Shown here piece by piece: positions 28,137 through 37,056 of a stretch of 64,000 nt of DNA. The stretch spans positions 310,001-374,000 of the forward strand of contig NZ_AJWX01000003.1 of assembly GCF_000263855.1 (NCBI RefSeq), written 5' to 3'. Each line of letters opens with the position of its first letter. The first letter of the stretch is position 1. Made by a program: the position numbers and the translations under genes. The stretch comes from Pseudomonas sp. M47T1. GTDB lineage: Bacteria; Pseudomonadota; Gammaproteobacteria; Pseudomonadales; Pseudomonadaceae. Below the pieces are notes generated by a model. The model did no database searches. It was not told the DNA's origin and was given only the letters and a program-made list of their open reading frames with translations.

Positions 28137-29087
28137 TCAGCGGTGCACCACGCCCGGCAGTACGCAGAGCATTTCGTACAGCAGGTTGGCGCCCAGCAGC
28201 GAGGTGTTGCCGGTGGTGTCGTAGGGCGGAGAGACTTCTACCAGATCGCAGCCAATCAGGTCCAGGCCCTGGCAGCCACGCACGATCTCGATGGCCTGAA
28301 TGGTGGTGAGGCCGCCAATTTCGGGGGTGCCGGTGCCAGGTGCCCAGGCAGGGTCAATGCCGTCGATGTCGAAGCTCAGGTAAACAGGGCCGTCACCGAC
28401 CTTGGCGCGCACTTCTTCCATCAGCGGGGCCAGCGATTTGTGCCAGCACTCTTCGGCCTGCACCACGCGGAAACCCTGGTTGCGGCTCCAGTTGAAGTCT
28501 TCGGCGGTATAACCCTGGGCGCGCAGCCCGATTTGCACCACGCGGTCGCAGTCCAGCAGGCCTTCTTCCACGGCGCGGCGGAAGGTGGTGCCGTGGGCGA
28601 TTTTCTCGCCGAACATGTGGTCGTTAACGTCAGCGTGCGCGTCGATGTGCACCAGGCCGACCTTGCCGTGCTTCTTGTGGATGGCACGCAGGATCGGCAG
28701 GGTCACGGTGTGGTCGCCGCCCAGGGTCAGCGGGATCACGTTGTGCTCGAGGATTTCGTCGTAGGCTTCTTCAATGATGCGCACGGCGTCGAGCAGGTTG
28801 AAGGTGTTGATTGCCACGTCACCGATGTCGGCTACCGACAGCGAGTCGAAGGGCGCGGCCCCGGTGGCCATGTTGTAGGGGCGGATCATCACTGATTCGG
28901 CGCGAATCTCGCGAGGGCCGAAACGGGTGCCGGAGCGCAGCGAGGTACCGATGTCCAGGGGAATACCGACGAAGGCCGCGTCCAGGCCGGCTGCGGTTTG
29001 CAGGTGCGGCAGGCGCATCATGGTGGCGATGCCGCCGAAACGCGGCATTTCGTTACCGCCCAGTGGTTGGTGAAGAATCTTGTCCAC
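28137..29087 (-). CDS. gbuA: Guanidinobutyrase (agmatinase family)
   Basis: A 316-residue ureohydrolase that cuts 4-guanidinobutyrate to 4-aminobutyrate and urea, part of the arginine decarboxylase/dehydrogenase routes. The two-manganese site is intact: GGDHTV, HIDAHADVND and SFDIDGIDPAWAPGTGTPE. The name rests on similarity and the conserved divergent LysR gene; 3-guanidinopropionase is a close relative and cannot be excluded. It uses a GTG start with GAGGG upstream. Confidence 0.9.
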   Translation of the reverse strand: MDKILHQPLGGNEMPRFGGIATMMRLPHLQTAAGLDAAFVGIPLDIGTSLRSGTRFGPREIRAESVMIRPYNMATGAAPFDSLSVADIGDVAINTFNLLDAVRIIEEAYDEILEHNVIPLTLGGDHTVTLPILRAIHKKHGKVGLVHIDAHADVNDHMFGEKIAHGTTFRRAVEEGLLDCDRVVQIGLRAQGYTAEDFNWSRNQGFRVVQAEECWHKSLAPLMEEVRAKVGDGPVYLSFDIDGIDPAWAPGTGTPEIGGLTTIQAIEIVRGCQGLDLIGCDLVEVSPPYDTTGNTSLLGANLLYEMLCVLPGVVHR

Positions 29088-29342
29088 GGGTTACCCTCAT
29101 CGTTTGTCTTTTTTCTTTGAGCTCGGCAGAAACCGGCACGTTGAGGCGGAGTCTGCAAAAGGTAGTGACCGAGAAGAATCGCTACCGAGAAATACTTAGT
29201 TCAGATTTTTCTGAAGTAATGCCGTTACACTGGTATTGCCTTCTTCGCGGACACGCTTCGCTCCTGCCGGTTTCGCGTTCCCTGCAGGGGCAGACCGTCT
29301 CCGCGAAACGGCCCCGCCCTGAAACAACACAGAACGACCACC

Positions 29343-30236
29343 ATGGCCAACGCACTTCCCGACCTGAAACTGCTGCGCATCTTCGTCAGCGTCGTCCGCC
29401 ACCAGGGCTTCGCCAACGCCCAGCAGGAACTGAACCTGTCCACCTCGGCCATCAGTACCTACATGAGCCAGCTGGAAGCGGCGCTGGGCATTGTGTTGTG
29501 CCATCGCGGCCGCGGCGGCTTCAGCCTCACCAGCAAGGGCGAACTGTTCCATCAGGAAACCCTGCGCCTGATGGCCGAAATGGAAGGCTTCGAGCAGTAC
29601 GCCGCCGCGCTCAAGGGCGAGCTTCGCGGCACGCTCAACCTTGGTGTCATCGACTCCACCGTCAGTGACCGCGCCCTGCCGTTCGCCGAGGCCATCGGGG
29701 CGTATTGCCAGGAACACCCGGCGGTGCACCTGCACCTGTCGGTGTCCAGCCCCTACGAGCTGCAACTGGGCGTGCAGGAAAACCGCCTGGACCTGGCCAT
29801 CGGCGCGTTCTCCACGCGCATGAGCGGCCTGGTCTATCAGCCGCTGTACCGCGAGCAGCATTGGCTGTATTGCAGCAATCGCCACCCGTTGTACGCCGAA
29901 CGGCGCATTCCCGAGCAAGTCATCACCCAGCAGCGCATGGTCGGGCGCGGTTACTGGAGCCAGGCGGAACTGGCCCGCCATGGTTTCAAGCACAGCGCCG
30001 CCACCGTGGAAAGCATGGAAGCGCAGCTGATTCTGGTGCTGTCCGGGGCCTACATCGGCTACCTGCCCGAACACTACGCCCAGCCATGGGCAGACAAGGG
30101 CGACCTGCGGGTGTTGTCGCCGGCGACGTTCGGCTATCAGGCGCCATTTTCCATGATCACCCGCCGGGGACGCAGCCGCGAGCCGTTGATCCAGACCTTC
30201 CGCGACCTGCTCAAGGCACAGCTCACGCCTGTCTGA
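29343..30236 (+). CDS. gbuR: LysR-family regulator of gbu genes
   Basis: A 297-residue LysR-type activator, with an N-terminal helix-turn-helix (FVSVVRHQGFANAQQELNLS onward) and an effector domain. It is divergent from gbuA over a 255-base region, as in P. aeruginosa where GbuR activates gbuA in response to guanidinobutyrate. That region also holds a REP-like relic (CTTCGCGGACACGCTTCGCT near 29243). Confidence 0.88.
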   Translation: MANALPDLKLLRIFVSVVRHQGFANAQQELNLSTSAISTYMSQLEAALGIVLCHRGRGGFSLTSKGELFHQETLRLMAEMEGFEQYAAALKGELRGTLNLGVIDSTVSDRALPFAEAIGAYCQEHPAVHLHLSVSSPYELQLGVQENRLDLAIGAFSTRMSGLVYQPLYREQHWLYCSNRHPLYAERRIPEQVITQQRMVGRGYWSQAELARHGFKHSAATVESMEAQLILVLSGAYIGYLPEHYAQPWADKGDLRVLSPATFGYQAPFSMITRRGRSREPLIQTFRDLLKAQLTPV

Positions 30237-30321
30237 TGGGTGCCTGTGGCGATGGGTCGCGGCGGCCAGAGGCCATTATTTGTGCGCTTTTTGAAACGTG
30301 CCGCGTCGAACGTCCCTACAA

Positions 30322-30366
30322 CCCTGAAAGGCTCTGCTACACCTTTCAGGGCTTGATGACTTTTTT
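30322..30366 (+). terminator. Probable terminator after gbuR
   Basis: A perfect 10-bp inverted repeat, CCCTGAAAGG/CCTTTCAGGG, followed after 8 bases by six T residues. The T run is further from the stem than usual, so termination may be weak, or the hairpin may sit in the leader of the chemoreceptor gene. Confidence 0.6.
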
Positions 30367-30389
30367 CATCTACAGCAGGGACCGCCCAG

Positions 30390-31955
30390 ATGCGCATGAA
30401 TTTGCCCGTTAGCGAACACGAACGCACGTTTTCAAGCGAACAGCGGCTGATTTCCACCACTGACCTCAACAGCCACATCACCTATTGCAACGAGGCATTC
30501 GTCAATATCAGTGGTTTCACCTATGACGAGCTGGTGGGCCAGGCGCATAACCTGGTGCGCCACCCGGACATGCCGCCGGCCGTTTTCGCGCACATGTGGG
30601 ACACCATCAAGCAGGGCAAGCCGTGGATGGGCGTGGTGAAGAACCGCGCCAAGAACGGCGATTACTACTGGGTCAGCGCCTACGTCACGGCCATTTACGA
30701 GCACGGCCGCATCAGTGGGTTCGAGTCGGTGCGCTCGGTGCCCAGCCGCGAGCAGATCGGTCGTGCCACCGAGCTTTACGCACGCATGCGCGCCGGCAAA
30801 TCGCCGGTTTCACCCTTGGTGCGCCTGGGCAAAGCGTTCCAGCGCGGCTGGCCTATCCTGGCGGCGGCGGTGGTGTCGGTGTTGAGCCATTTCCTGCTGG
30901 AGGGCTACCCGGCGTTGCTGGTGGTACTGGCCAGCCTGGTGGGCGCCTGGGCCCTGACCGAGCGCCGCCAGGTGCGCGACATCGAACGCACATTGGGCGA
31001 ACACCCGAAATCCTTCACCAGTGCCCTGGTGGCCTTGACCTACAGTGACACACCCGGCGCCCAGGGGCGGCTGGACTTGGCCATGTTCAGCGAGGAAGCG
31101 CGTTTGCAAACCGCCCTCACGCGGCTGGTGGACGCTGGCGTCAGTGTGCGCGAGCGGGCCTCGCAGTCTTCCGGGTTGTCGGGCGCCCAGGCGCAACTGC
31201 TGGACCGCCAGCGCAGCGAAACCGATCAATCGGCCACCGCCATTGCCGAGATGGCCGCCACCATCCAGGAAGTCGCACACAACGTGCAGAATACCGCCGT
31301 GGCGGCGGCCGATGCCGACCAGCTCGCCCAGCAGGGCAGCACCCTGGCCCAGCAAAGCCTGCAGGCCATGGGCCTGATGAGCTCCGCGGTCAGCGAGATT
31401 GGCCAGGCGGTGAACGACTTGGCCCAGCAAACCCAATCCATTGGCAGCGTCGCCGACGTGATCACCGCCATTGCCGAACAGACCAACCTGCTGGCGCTCA
31501 ATGCGGCCATCGAAGCAGCGCGGGCAGGGGAGCAGGGCCGTGGCTTCGCTGTGGTGGCGGACGAAGTGCGCTCGCTGGCCATGCGTACCCGTACCTCTAC
31601 CGAGCAGATTCACCAGATCATTACGTCGCTGCAAACAGGGGCCGATCGCGCCGTGGCCACGGCCAATCGCGGCGAGGAAATTTCCCGTGACAGTGTGCAG
31701 AGCGTCGAGGCGGTGCAAACCGCGCTGGTGGGCATCACCCAGGCAGTGAGCCGCATCACTGGCATGAGCCAGCAAATGGCTACAGCCTCCGAGCAACAGA
31801 GCCATGTGGCCGAGGACATCAACCAGCAGATCACCCGCATTGCGCAACTGTGCGACCGCAGCGCCAGCCAGGCCCGAGAGGGCGCGCAGATCAGCCAGGA
31901 GTTGGAGCGCATGGCCGAATACCTGCACAGCCTGGCCGAGCGATTCAGCCGCTAA
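30390..31955 (+). CDS. aer: Aer-type PAS chemoreceptor
   Basis: A 521-residue signal transducer: an N-terminal PAS domain (residues about 20-115, with [20 protein letters not shown] and [11 protein letters not shown]), a membrane hairpin (about 155-190, [20 protein letters not shown]) and a long cytoplasmic methyl-accepting signalling domain whose tip is [20 protein letters not shown]. This is the layout of the FAD-binding aerotaxis receptor Aer. In P. aeruginosa the gene after gbuR is the soluble PAS-PAS receptor bdlA; here a membrane Aer occupies that place. An ATG at 30396 is an alternative start. Confidence 0.88.
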   Translation: MRMNLPVSEHERTFSSEQRLISTTDLNSHITYCNEAFVNISGFTYDELVGQAHNLVRHPDMPPAVFAHMWDTIKQGKPWMGVVKNRAKNGDYYWVSAYVTAIYEHGRISGFESVRSVPSREQIGRATELYARMRAGKSPVSPLVRLGKAFQRGWPILAAAVVSVLSHFLLEGYPALLVVLASLVGAWALTERRQVRDIERTLGEHPKSFTSALVALTYSDTPGAQGRLDLAMFSEEARLQTALTRLVDAGVSVRERASQSSGLSGAQAQLLDRQRSETDQSATAIAEMAATIQEVAHNVQNTAVAAADADQLAQQGSTLAQQSLQAMGLMSSAVSEIGQAVNDLAQQTQSIGSVADVITAIAEQTNLLALNAAIEAARAGEQGRGFAVVADEVRSLAMRTRTSTEQIHQIITSLQTGADRAVATANRGEEISRDSVQSVEAVQTALVGITQAVSRITGMSQQMATASEQQSHVAEDINQQITRIAQLCDRSASQAREGAQISQELERMAEYLHSLAERFSR

Positions 31956-32039
31956 TAAGGCAACGTTTTCCTTGTAGGAGCGAACCCTGTCCGCCCCTAC
32001 AGAGGTCGAGTTGGGTGTTGGCTTGTGGCAAAATGAGCG

Positions 32040-32624
32040 ATGCCTCGAATACATTGCCCCCGCTGCCATCGTCCCGAATCCCGCTGCCTGTGCGCGCTGA
32101 TCCCCAGCCTGCCCAGCCGCACCCGCGTGCTGATCCTGCAACACCCCAGCGAGGTCAATCACGCGCTCAACACCGCGCGGTTGGCTGTATTGGGTTTGGC
32201 CAACGCCGAGTTGGTGGTGGGCGAAGTCTTCGATGACGCGTTGTTGCAGCAACCGGGCTATCGAACGTGCCTACTGTTTCCGGGGGACGACGCCCAGCCG
32301 CTGGTCGCTGGCCTGAGCAGTCAGCCGATGCTGCTGGTGGTGCCCGACGGCACGTGGCGCAAGGCGCGCAAGATGCTGCACCTCAACCCAACGCTGGCGG
32401 CCTTGCCACGGGTAACCCTGGACGGCGCACCGCCGTCGCGCTACCGCCTGCGCAAGGCGCCGGGGCCCGGGGCTTTATCGACCATCGAGGCCATCACGCA
32501 CGCGCTGGAAATACTCGAAGCCCCGGCATCATTCCAACCGCTGCTGGCGCCCTTCGATGCATTGATCCAAGGGCAGATCGCAGCCATGGGTGAAGACGTC
32601 TACCGGCGCAATCACACCCAGTGA
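32040..32624 (+). CDS. tapT: DTW-domain tRNA-uridine aminocarboxypropyltransferase
   Basis: A 194-residue DTW-domain protein. The family (E. coli TapT/YfiP) makes 3-(3-amino-3-carboxypropyl)uridine in tRNA from S-adenosylmethionine. N-terminal cysteines CPRCHRPESRCLC form a zinc site; the core is VPDGTWRKARKML and later PPSRYRLRKAP. Here the DTW triad reads D-G-T-W, a common variant. Its end overlaps the convergent HAD gene by 13 bases. A REP-like relic (TGTAGGAGCGAACC) precedes it near 31974. Confidence 0.85.
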   Translation: MPRIHCPRCHRPESRCLCALIPSLPSRTRVLILQHPSEVNHALNTARLAVLGLANAELVVGEVFDDALLQQPGYRTCLLFPGDDAQPLVAGLSSQPMLLVVPDGTWRKARKMLHLNPTLAALPRVTLDGAPPSRYRLRKAPGPGALSTIEAITHALEILEAPASFQPLLAPFDALIQGQIAAMGEDVYRRNHTQ

Positions 32625-33265
32625 TGAATGGGCCAGCCGGCCTTTTCCGCGTGCTCGCGCAGCACCGGGTCGGGGTTGACCACGTGGGGGTGGTCGACCT
32701 TGAGCAGCAGCGGCAGGTCATTGCGTGAGTCGGAGTAGAACGTCGCGCCTTCCAGGTTTTCCTCTTCCTGGTCCAGCCATTGCAGCAGGCGGGTGATCTT
32801 GCCTTCGCGGTAGGTGAGGGTGCCGACCGTGGCGCCGCTGTACACGCCGTGTTGCACGTCCAGTTCAATGGCCAGTATGTCGTCCACGCCCAGGCGTTCG
32901 GCGATGGGGCCCACCAGGTGGGTGCCGGAAGCGGAGATGATGAGAATGCGGTCGCCGGCCTTGCGGTGCTGGGCGATGGTTTTGGTGGCGTCGCTGAAGA
33001 TGATGGGTTCGATAAAATCTTCGACCCAGGGGCCTACCAGGTGGTCGACTTCTTCGGGGGTGCGGCCGATCATGGGTTCCAGGCTGAAGGCCATGAAGTC
33101 CTCCATGGCCAGTTTGCCTTGGCTGTAGGCGTCCATGAGTTCGTTGTTCTTGCGCATGAATGATTCGGGGTCGACCCAGCCCAGGCGGCCCATCTGTTCG
33201 CTCCACAGGGTGGCGCAGTCGCCGTGGATCAGGGTTTCGTCCAGGTCGAAGATTGCCAATGCCAT
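32612..33265 (-). CDS. HAD-IB family phosphatase
   Basis: A 217-residue SerB-like HAD hydrolase. Motif I is IFDLDETLIHGD (nucleophile Asp), motif II is ISASGTH and motif III is YSDSRNDLPLL. Family members dephosphorylate phosphoserine, histidinol phosphate or similar small molecules. I start it at MALAIFDLDET (33265). It is followed on the same strand, 238 bases upstream, by the ABC transporter operon, but the gap suggests separate transcription. Confidence 0.88.
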   Translation of the reverse strand: MALAIFDLDETLIHGDCATLWSEQMGRLGWVDPESFMRKNNELMDAYSQGKLAMEDFMAFSLEPMIGRTPEEVDHLVGPWVEDFIEPIIFSDATKTIAQHRKAGDRILIISASGTHLVGPIAERLGVDDILAIELDVQHGVYSGATVGTLTYREGKITRLLQWLDQEEENLEGATFYSDSRNDLPLLLKVDHPHVVNPDPVLREHAEKAGWPIHHWV

Positions 33266-33503
33266 ACAAAATTTCCCTCTGATAAATGCAAAAAACAATT
33301 CCGGCCCGATCCGCCGGCACGCTTCCGGGGGCCGGCGCGAAGGGCCGTCCCTGGCCCTGCGCACCTGACTTGGCTCCTGCCTCGTCTCCCTCTGCAGTGT
33401 GCCTCCAGTCGGCCCTGGCGCTTAACGGGGCCAACCTCAACAGCAAGATCAACAGCCAGATCAAAAGCTAACAGCAAGATCAAACGCTGGTTTGCGTTTG
33501 TTC
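33266..33503. other. Intergenic region with short direct repeats
   Basis: 238 bases between the HAD gene and the ABC ATPase gene. Positions 33440-33485 hold three near-copies of AGCAAGATCAA/AGCCAGATCAA. A small stem CAAACGC/GCGTTTG at 33481-33500 lies just past the ATPase stop and may be a weak terminator. Reading frames here are repetitive and I do not believe they are genes. Confidence 0.5.
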
Positions 33504-34493
33504 TCAGGCTACCTCACACAGTGCCTGTGTATCGATAGTCAGTGACACTCGCTGCCCATTGGGCAGTAGATCACTCGCCGAACGGTTAAGCACGTCCACT
33601 ACCAGCTCAACACCTCGCGCCTGCACCCGGTACCGGATGACATTACCCAGCAAGCTATGGCTGCGAATCTCGCCTTCAAGCTCACCCGTCAGGCTCAAGC
33701 TGATGGCCTCCGGCCGAATCGCCAACCGCGTGTGCACAGGCCGTTGCAGCAGTTTGCCCGCCTGCTCGGCATCCAGCAGGTTGTAGTTGCCGATGAACCC
33801 GGCGGCAAAGGCATCGGTGGGGGCGGTGTAGAGGCTCTGGGCGTCGCCGCTCTGCACGATGCGGCCCTTGTTCATCAGGAAAATACGGTCGCTCATGGTC
33901 AGTGCTTCTTCCTGATCATGGGTGACGAAAATAGTGGTCAGGCCCAGCTCCTGCTGGATGGCGCGGATCTGTTCACGCAGGTGCTTGCGAATGCGCGCGT
34001 CCAGCGCCGACAGTGGCTCGTCCAGCAACAGCAAGCGTGGGCGGGTGACCAATGAGCGGGCCAAGGCCACGCGCTGGCACTGGCCGCCAGAGAGTTGGTG
34101 CGGGTAACGGCTGGCCAGGTCCTGCAACTCCACCATGCGCAGCACTTCGTCCACGCGCTGCTGGCTCTGCGCCTTGCCGACCTTCTGCATGCGCAGGCCG
34201 AACGCGACGTTCTGTTGCACGGTCATGTTGGGGAACAGCGCATAGCTCTGGAACACCATGCCGATGTCACGCTTCTGCGGGCTCAGCGGCACCAGGTCGT
34301 GGCCGTCCAGCAGGATGCGGCCACTGTTGACCGGGGTCAGGCCGGCGATGCAGCGCAGCAGGGTCGACTTGCCGCAGCCCGACGGGCCCAGCAGGGTGAC
34401 GAACTCGCCGCGGCTGATGGTGAAGTTGATGTCGCTGAACACCGGCGTGTCGCCGTAGTGCTTTTGCAGTTGTTCGACGCTGACGAAGCTCAT
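33504..34493 (-). CDS. ABC transporter ATPase (phosphonate/spermidine-like)
   Basis: A 329-residue ATPase of the PotA/FbpC/PhnT class. Walker A is GPSGCGKST, the signature is LSGGQ, Walker B is LLLLDEPLSALDARI and the H-loop is VTHDQEEAL; a C-terminal TOBE-like regulatory domain follows. It powers the two permeases encoded upstream with a 2-base gap. The longer frame reaching 35243 is an open run through the permease gene and is rejected; the start MSFVSVEQLQKHYGD at 34493 fits the family. Confidence 0.92.
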   Translation of the reverse strand: MSFVSVEQLQKHYGDTPVFSDINFTISRGEFVTLLGPSGCGKSTLLRCIAGLTPVNSGRILLDGHDLVPLSPQKRDIGMVFQSYALFPNMTVQQNVAFGLRMQKVGKAQSQQRVDEVLRMVELQDLASRYPHQLSGGQCQRVALARSLVTRPRLLLLDEPLSALDARIRKHLREQIRAIQQELGLTTIFVTHDQEEALTMSDRIFLMNKGRIVQSGDAQSLYTAPTDAFAAGFIGNYNLLDAEQAGKLLQRPVHTRLAIRPEAISLSLTGELEGEIRSHSLLGNVIRYRVQARGVELVVDVLNRSASDLLPNGQRVSLTIDTQALCEVA

Positions 34494-34495
34494 CT

Positions 34496-35293
34496 TTAGT
34501 CTTTGTCCTTGTTCAAACGGTTGGCGGCCCAGGTCAGCACCAGCACAAACAGGAAATAGGAAATCACCAGCGCGCTGTTGAAGTGCCCGCTGCTGTTGCG
34601 CATGTTGTTGAGGTACACCTGCAGGGTTTCGTAGCGGGTGCCTACCAGCAGGTTGGCGAACACGAATTCGCCGAACAGGAACGAGAACGACAGCAGCAAT
34701 GCCACCAACAGGCCCTTGCGCAGGTTGGGCAATACCACCAGCAAAGCCGCCTTGAAGGTGCTGGCGCCCAGCAGGTGGGCGGCGTCCATCAGGTCGCGCA
34801 GGTTGATGGCCTGCAGGTTGTTGGTGATGGCCCGGTACATGAACGGCAGCGCCACGGTGAAGTAGCAGCCAATCAGTATCCACGGCGTGCCCACCATGGC
34901 CAGCGGGCCCGAGCCGTAGAGCTGCAGCAAGCCCACCGACGACACCACCGGCGGCACGGCGAAGGGCAGCAGGATGAGGATGTTCATCAGGCCGTCGAGG
35001 CGCGGGAAGTGGTAGTGCACCACGAACAGCAGCGGCAGGATCAGCACCACCGACAGCACCAGGGCACCGACGCAGACAATCAGCGACTGGCCGAAGGCGT
35101 GCAGGAAACGGGCGTCGCTCCACAGTTCCAGGTACCACTGGAAGGTCAGGCCGCTGGGCAGGATGGTGGCCGACCAACTGGTGGCCAGCGAGTACAGCAG
35201 GGTGCCAGCCAGGGGCAGCAGCAGAATCAGGAACAGCAGCCACACCACCAGCCGATGGTAGAGCCCGGCGGGGCCGTATTCAGTGCGCGACAT
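34496..35293 (-). CDS. ABC transporter permease (PhnV-like)
   Basis: A 265-residue inner-membrane permease with about six helices and the EAA-like loop (NLRDLMDAAHLLGASTFKAALLV). It resembles the second permease of 2-aminoethylphosphonate and iron/spermidine-type importers. It overlaps the other permease gene by 14 bases and precedes the ATPase gene by 2 bases, so the three are co-translated. Confidence 0.9.
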   Translation of the reverse strand: MSRTEYGPAGLYHRLVVWLLFLILLLPLAGTLLYSLATSWSATILPSGLTFQWYLELWSDARFLHAFGQSLIVCVGALVLSVVLILPLLFVVHYHFPRLDGLMNILILLPFAVPPVVSSVGLLQLYGSGPLAMVGTPWILIGCYFTVALPFMYRAITNNLQAINLRDLMDAAHLLGASTFKAALLVVLPNLRKGLLVALLLSFSFLFGEFVFANLLVGTRYETLQVYLNNMRNSSGHFNSALVISYFLFVLVLTWAANRLNKDKD

Positions 35294-36134
35294 GGTAGCT
35301 CCTCTTCAACAGCCACTGATGCACCAGGGTCACCAGGGTCATCATGCCCACCAGGATCATCGCCAACGCTGCGGCCAGGTTGGGGTTCAGGCTGATGTCG
35401 CCGGCCACCATGGCCGCGATGCGGATCGGCAGCACGTTGAAGTTGCCGGTGGTCAGGGCGTACACCGTGGCGTACGCGCCCAGGGCGTTGGCCAGCAGGA
35501 TCACGAAGGTGCCCAGCAGCGCCGGGGTCAGCACCGGCAGGCCGATGTGCCGCCAATACTGCCAGGCGCTGGCGCCCAGCAGGGCCGAGGATTCGCGCCA
35601 GTCTTCGCGAAGGGCATCGAAGGCCGGGTACAGCAGCAACACGCCCAGGGGAATCTGAAAATAGGTGTACAGGATGATCAGCCCGGTCTTGGAGTACAGG
35701 TTGAAGTCTTGGATGATCCCGGCCTGCTTGAGCATCATGGTCACGCTGCCATTGAAGCCCAGCAGAATGATGAACGCGAACGCCAGCGGCACCCCGGCGA
35801 AGTTGCTGGTCATGTTGGCAAAGGCGCTGACGAAATCGCGCAGCCTGGAGTCCACCCTGCGCAGGGAGTAGCTGCCCAGCACGGCGATGATAATGCCGAA
35901 CAGGCTCGACCAGAAACTGATTTCCAGGCTGAACTGCATGGCCTGGCGGTAGAAACGCGAGCTGAACGCGCTGATGAAGTTGTCCAGGCTCCAGCCGCTA
36001 TCGGTTTGCAGGCTGTGGATGGCCACCCAGGCCAGGGGGGCGATCTGGAACACGAAAAACACCATGGCAAAAGGCACCAGGCACAGGATGGCCCAGATTT
36101 TCCCGGTGGTGGGGCGGTAGGTTGGCTGGCTCAC
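35280..36134 (-). CDS. ABC transporter permease (PhnU-like)
   Basis: A 284-residue inner-membrane permease with about six helices and the EAA loop (DALREDWRESSALLGASAWQ). I choose the GTG at 36134 (MSQPTYRPTTG), which overlaps the phosphodiesterase stop codon by 4 bases in the usual coupled way; an upstream GTG at 36152 is possible. It forms the channel with the downstream permease. Confidence 0.9.
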   Translation of the reverse strand: MSQPTYRPTTGKIWAILCLVPFAMVFFVFQIAPLAWVAIHSLQTDSGWSLDNFISAFSSRFYRQAMQFSLEISFWSSLFGIIIAVLGSYSLRRVDSRLRDFVSAFANMTSNFAGVPLAFAFIILLGFNGSVTMMLKQAGIIQDFNLYSKTGLIILYTYFQIPLGVLLLYPAFDALREDWRESSALLGASAWQYWRHIGLPVLTPALLGTFVILLANALGAYATVYALTTGNFNVLPIRIAAMVAGDISLNPNLAAALAMILVGMMTLVTLVHQWLLKRSYHVAH

Positions 36135-36937
36135 TTGAGCAACTCCCGGCACAGCGGTTTGTCATGGGGTACGCCCAGCAGTTCGCACAGGGTACCGCAC
36201 AGCTGGGTCTGTTGCGGGCGGGCCGCCGGGTCGAGGCTGAAGGCGTTGCCCAGCACGAACAGCGGTACCAGGCGCTCCTCGGGCAGCAGGCCGTTGTGGG
36301 AGCGGTCGTCGTTCATCCCGTGGTCGGCGGTCACCAGCACCTGGTAGCCGGCCTGCAGCCAGCCTTGCAGGTAGTCGGCCAGGATCACGTCGGCGCCCCG
36401 CGCGCTGTTGCGGTATTGGGCGCTGTTGAGGCCATGCTTGTGCCCGGCATCGTCGATGTTCATGGAGTGGATCAGCAGAAAGTCCGGTTCGTGCTTGAGG
36501 CGCAGGTCCTCGCCATCGGCGAACAGGTGCGAGTCCGGGTAATGGTCGGCCCAGTAGAAATGCCCGAACTGGATGGGCTGATGCGGTGCCACCGTGTGGC
36601 GGTCGCGAGCGGCGTCGAACGGGGAGCGGTTGTACAGCTCGCTGACCCAATGGTAGGCGGCCGCGGCGGTTACCTTGCCGGCCTCGCTGGCGCAGTGGAA
36701 CACGCTGCGCTGGTTGGACAGGCGCGTAACGTTGTTGTGCACGATGCCGCTGTCGATGGGCGCAACGCCGGTGAGGATGCATTCGTACAGGGGCCGTGAC
36801 AGGGCTGGCAACTCGCATTGGAGCTGGTACAGCGCGGCCTTGCCGGCGCCGACGTAGGCCTGCAAGTGGCCCATGGCGTGCTCGGCGACCTGATAGCTGA
36901 GGCCGTCGAGCAGGACCAGTAGGGTTTTGTGGGGCAT
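36131..36937 (-). CDS. Alkaline phosphatase superfamily phosphodiesterase
   Basis: A 268-residue member of the nucleotide pyrophosphatase/phosphodiesterase branch of the alkaline phosphatase superfamily. Metal-site motifs are LVLLDGLSY near the N terminus, a Thr in CILTGVAP that could be the nucleophile, SMNIDDAGHKHG and TADHGMNDD. There is no clear signal peptide, so it is probably cytoplasmic. Its place inside the ABC operon suggests it cleaves the imported phosphate ester or phosphonate (inference). Confidence 0.85.
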   Translation of the reverse strand: MPHKTLLVLLDGLSYQVAEHAMGHLQAYVGAGKAALYQLQCELPALSRPLYECILTGVAPIDSGIVHNNVTRLSNQRSVFHCASEAGKVTAAAAYHWVSELYNRSPFDAARDRHTVAPHQPIQFGHFYWADHYPDSHLFADGEDLRLKHEPDFLLIHSMNIDDAGHKHGLNSAQYRNSARGADVILADYLQGWLQAGYQVLVTADHGMNDDRSHNGLLPEERLVPLFVLGNAFSLDPAARPQQTQLCGTLCELLGVPHDKPLCRELLK

Positions 36938-36974
36938 GGCTTAGCCTCTGAAATCGTTGTTGCCAGGGCTGGCC

Positions 36975-37045
36975 TCTTCGCGGGCAGAGCCCGCTCCCAC
37001 ACTGGACACACTGCGCCTGTGGGAGCGGGCTCTGCCCGCGAAGAA
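36975..37045. repeat. Paired REP element
   Basis: Two inverted units: TCTTCGCGGGCAGAGCCCGC on the left and GGGAGCGGGCTCTGCCCGCG on the right, each with the TCCCAC/GTGGGA end. It lies between the substrate-binding protein gene and the phosphodiesterase gene of the same operon. Confidence 0.88.
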
Positions 37046-37056
37046 AGCGCCGCCGA

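Noticed and set aside
33229..33483. 84-residue minus-strand frame upstream of the HAD gene
   Set aside because: Built from short repeats of a type often misannotated in Pseudomonas intergenic regions; no ribosome-binding site or family.
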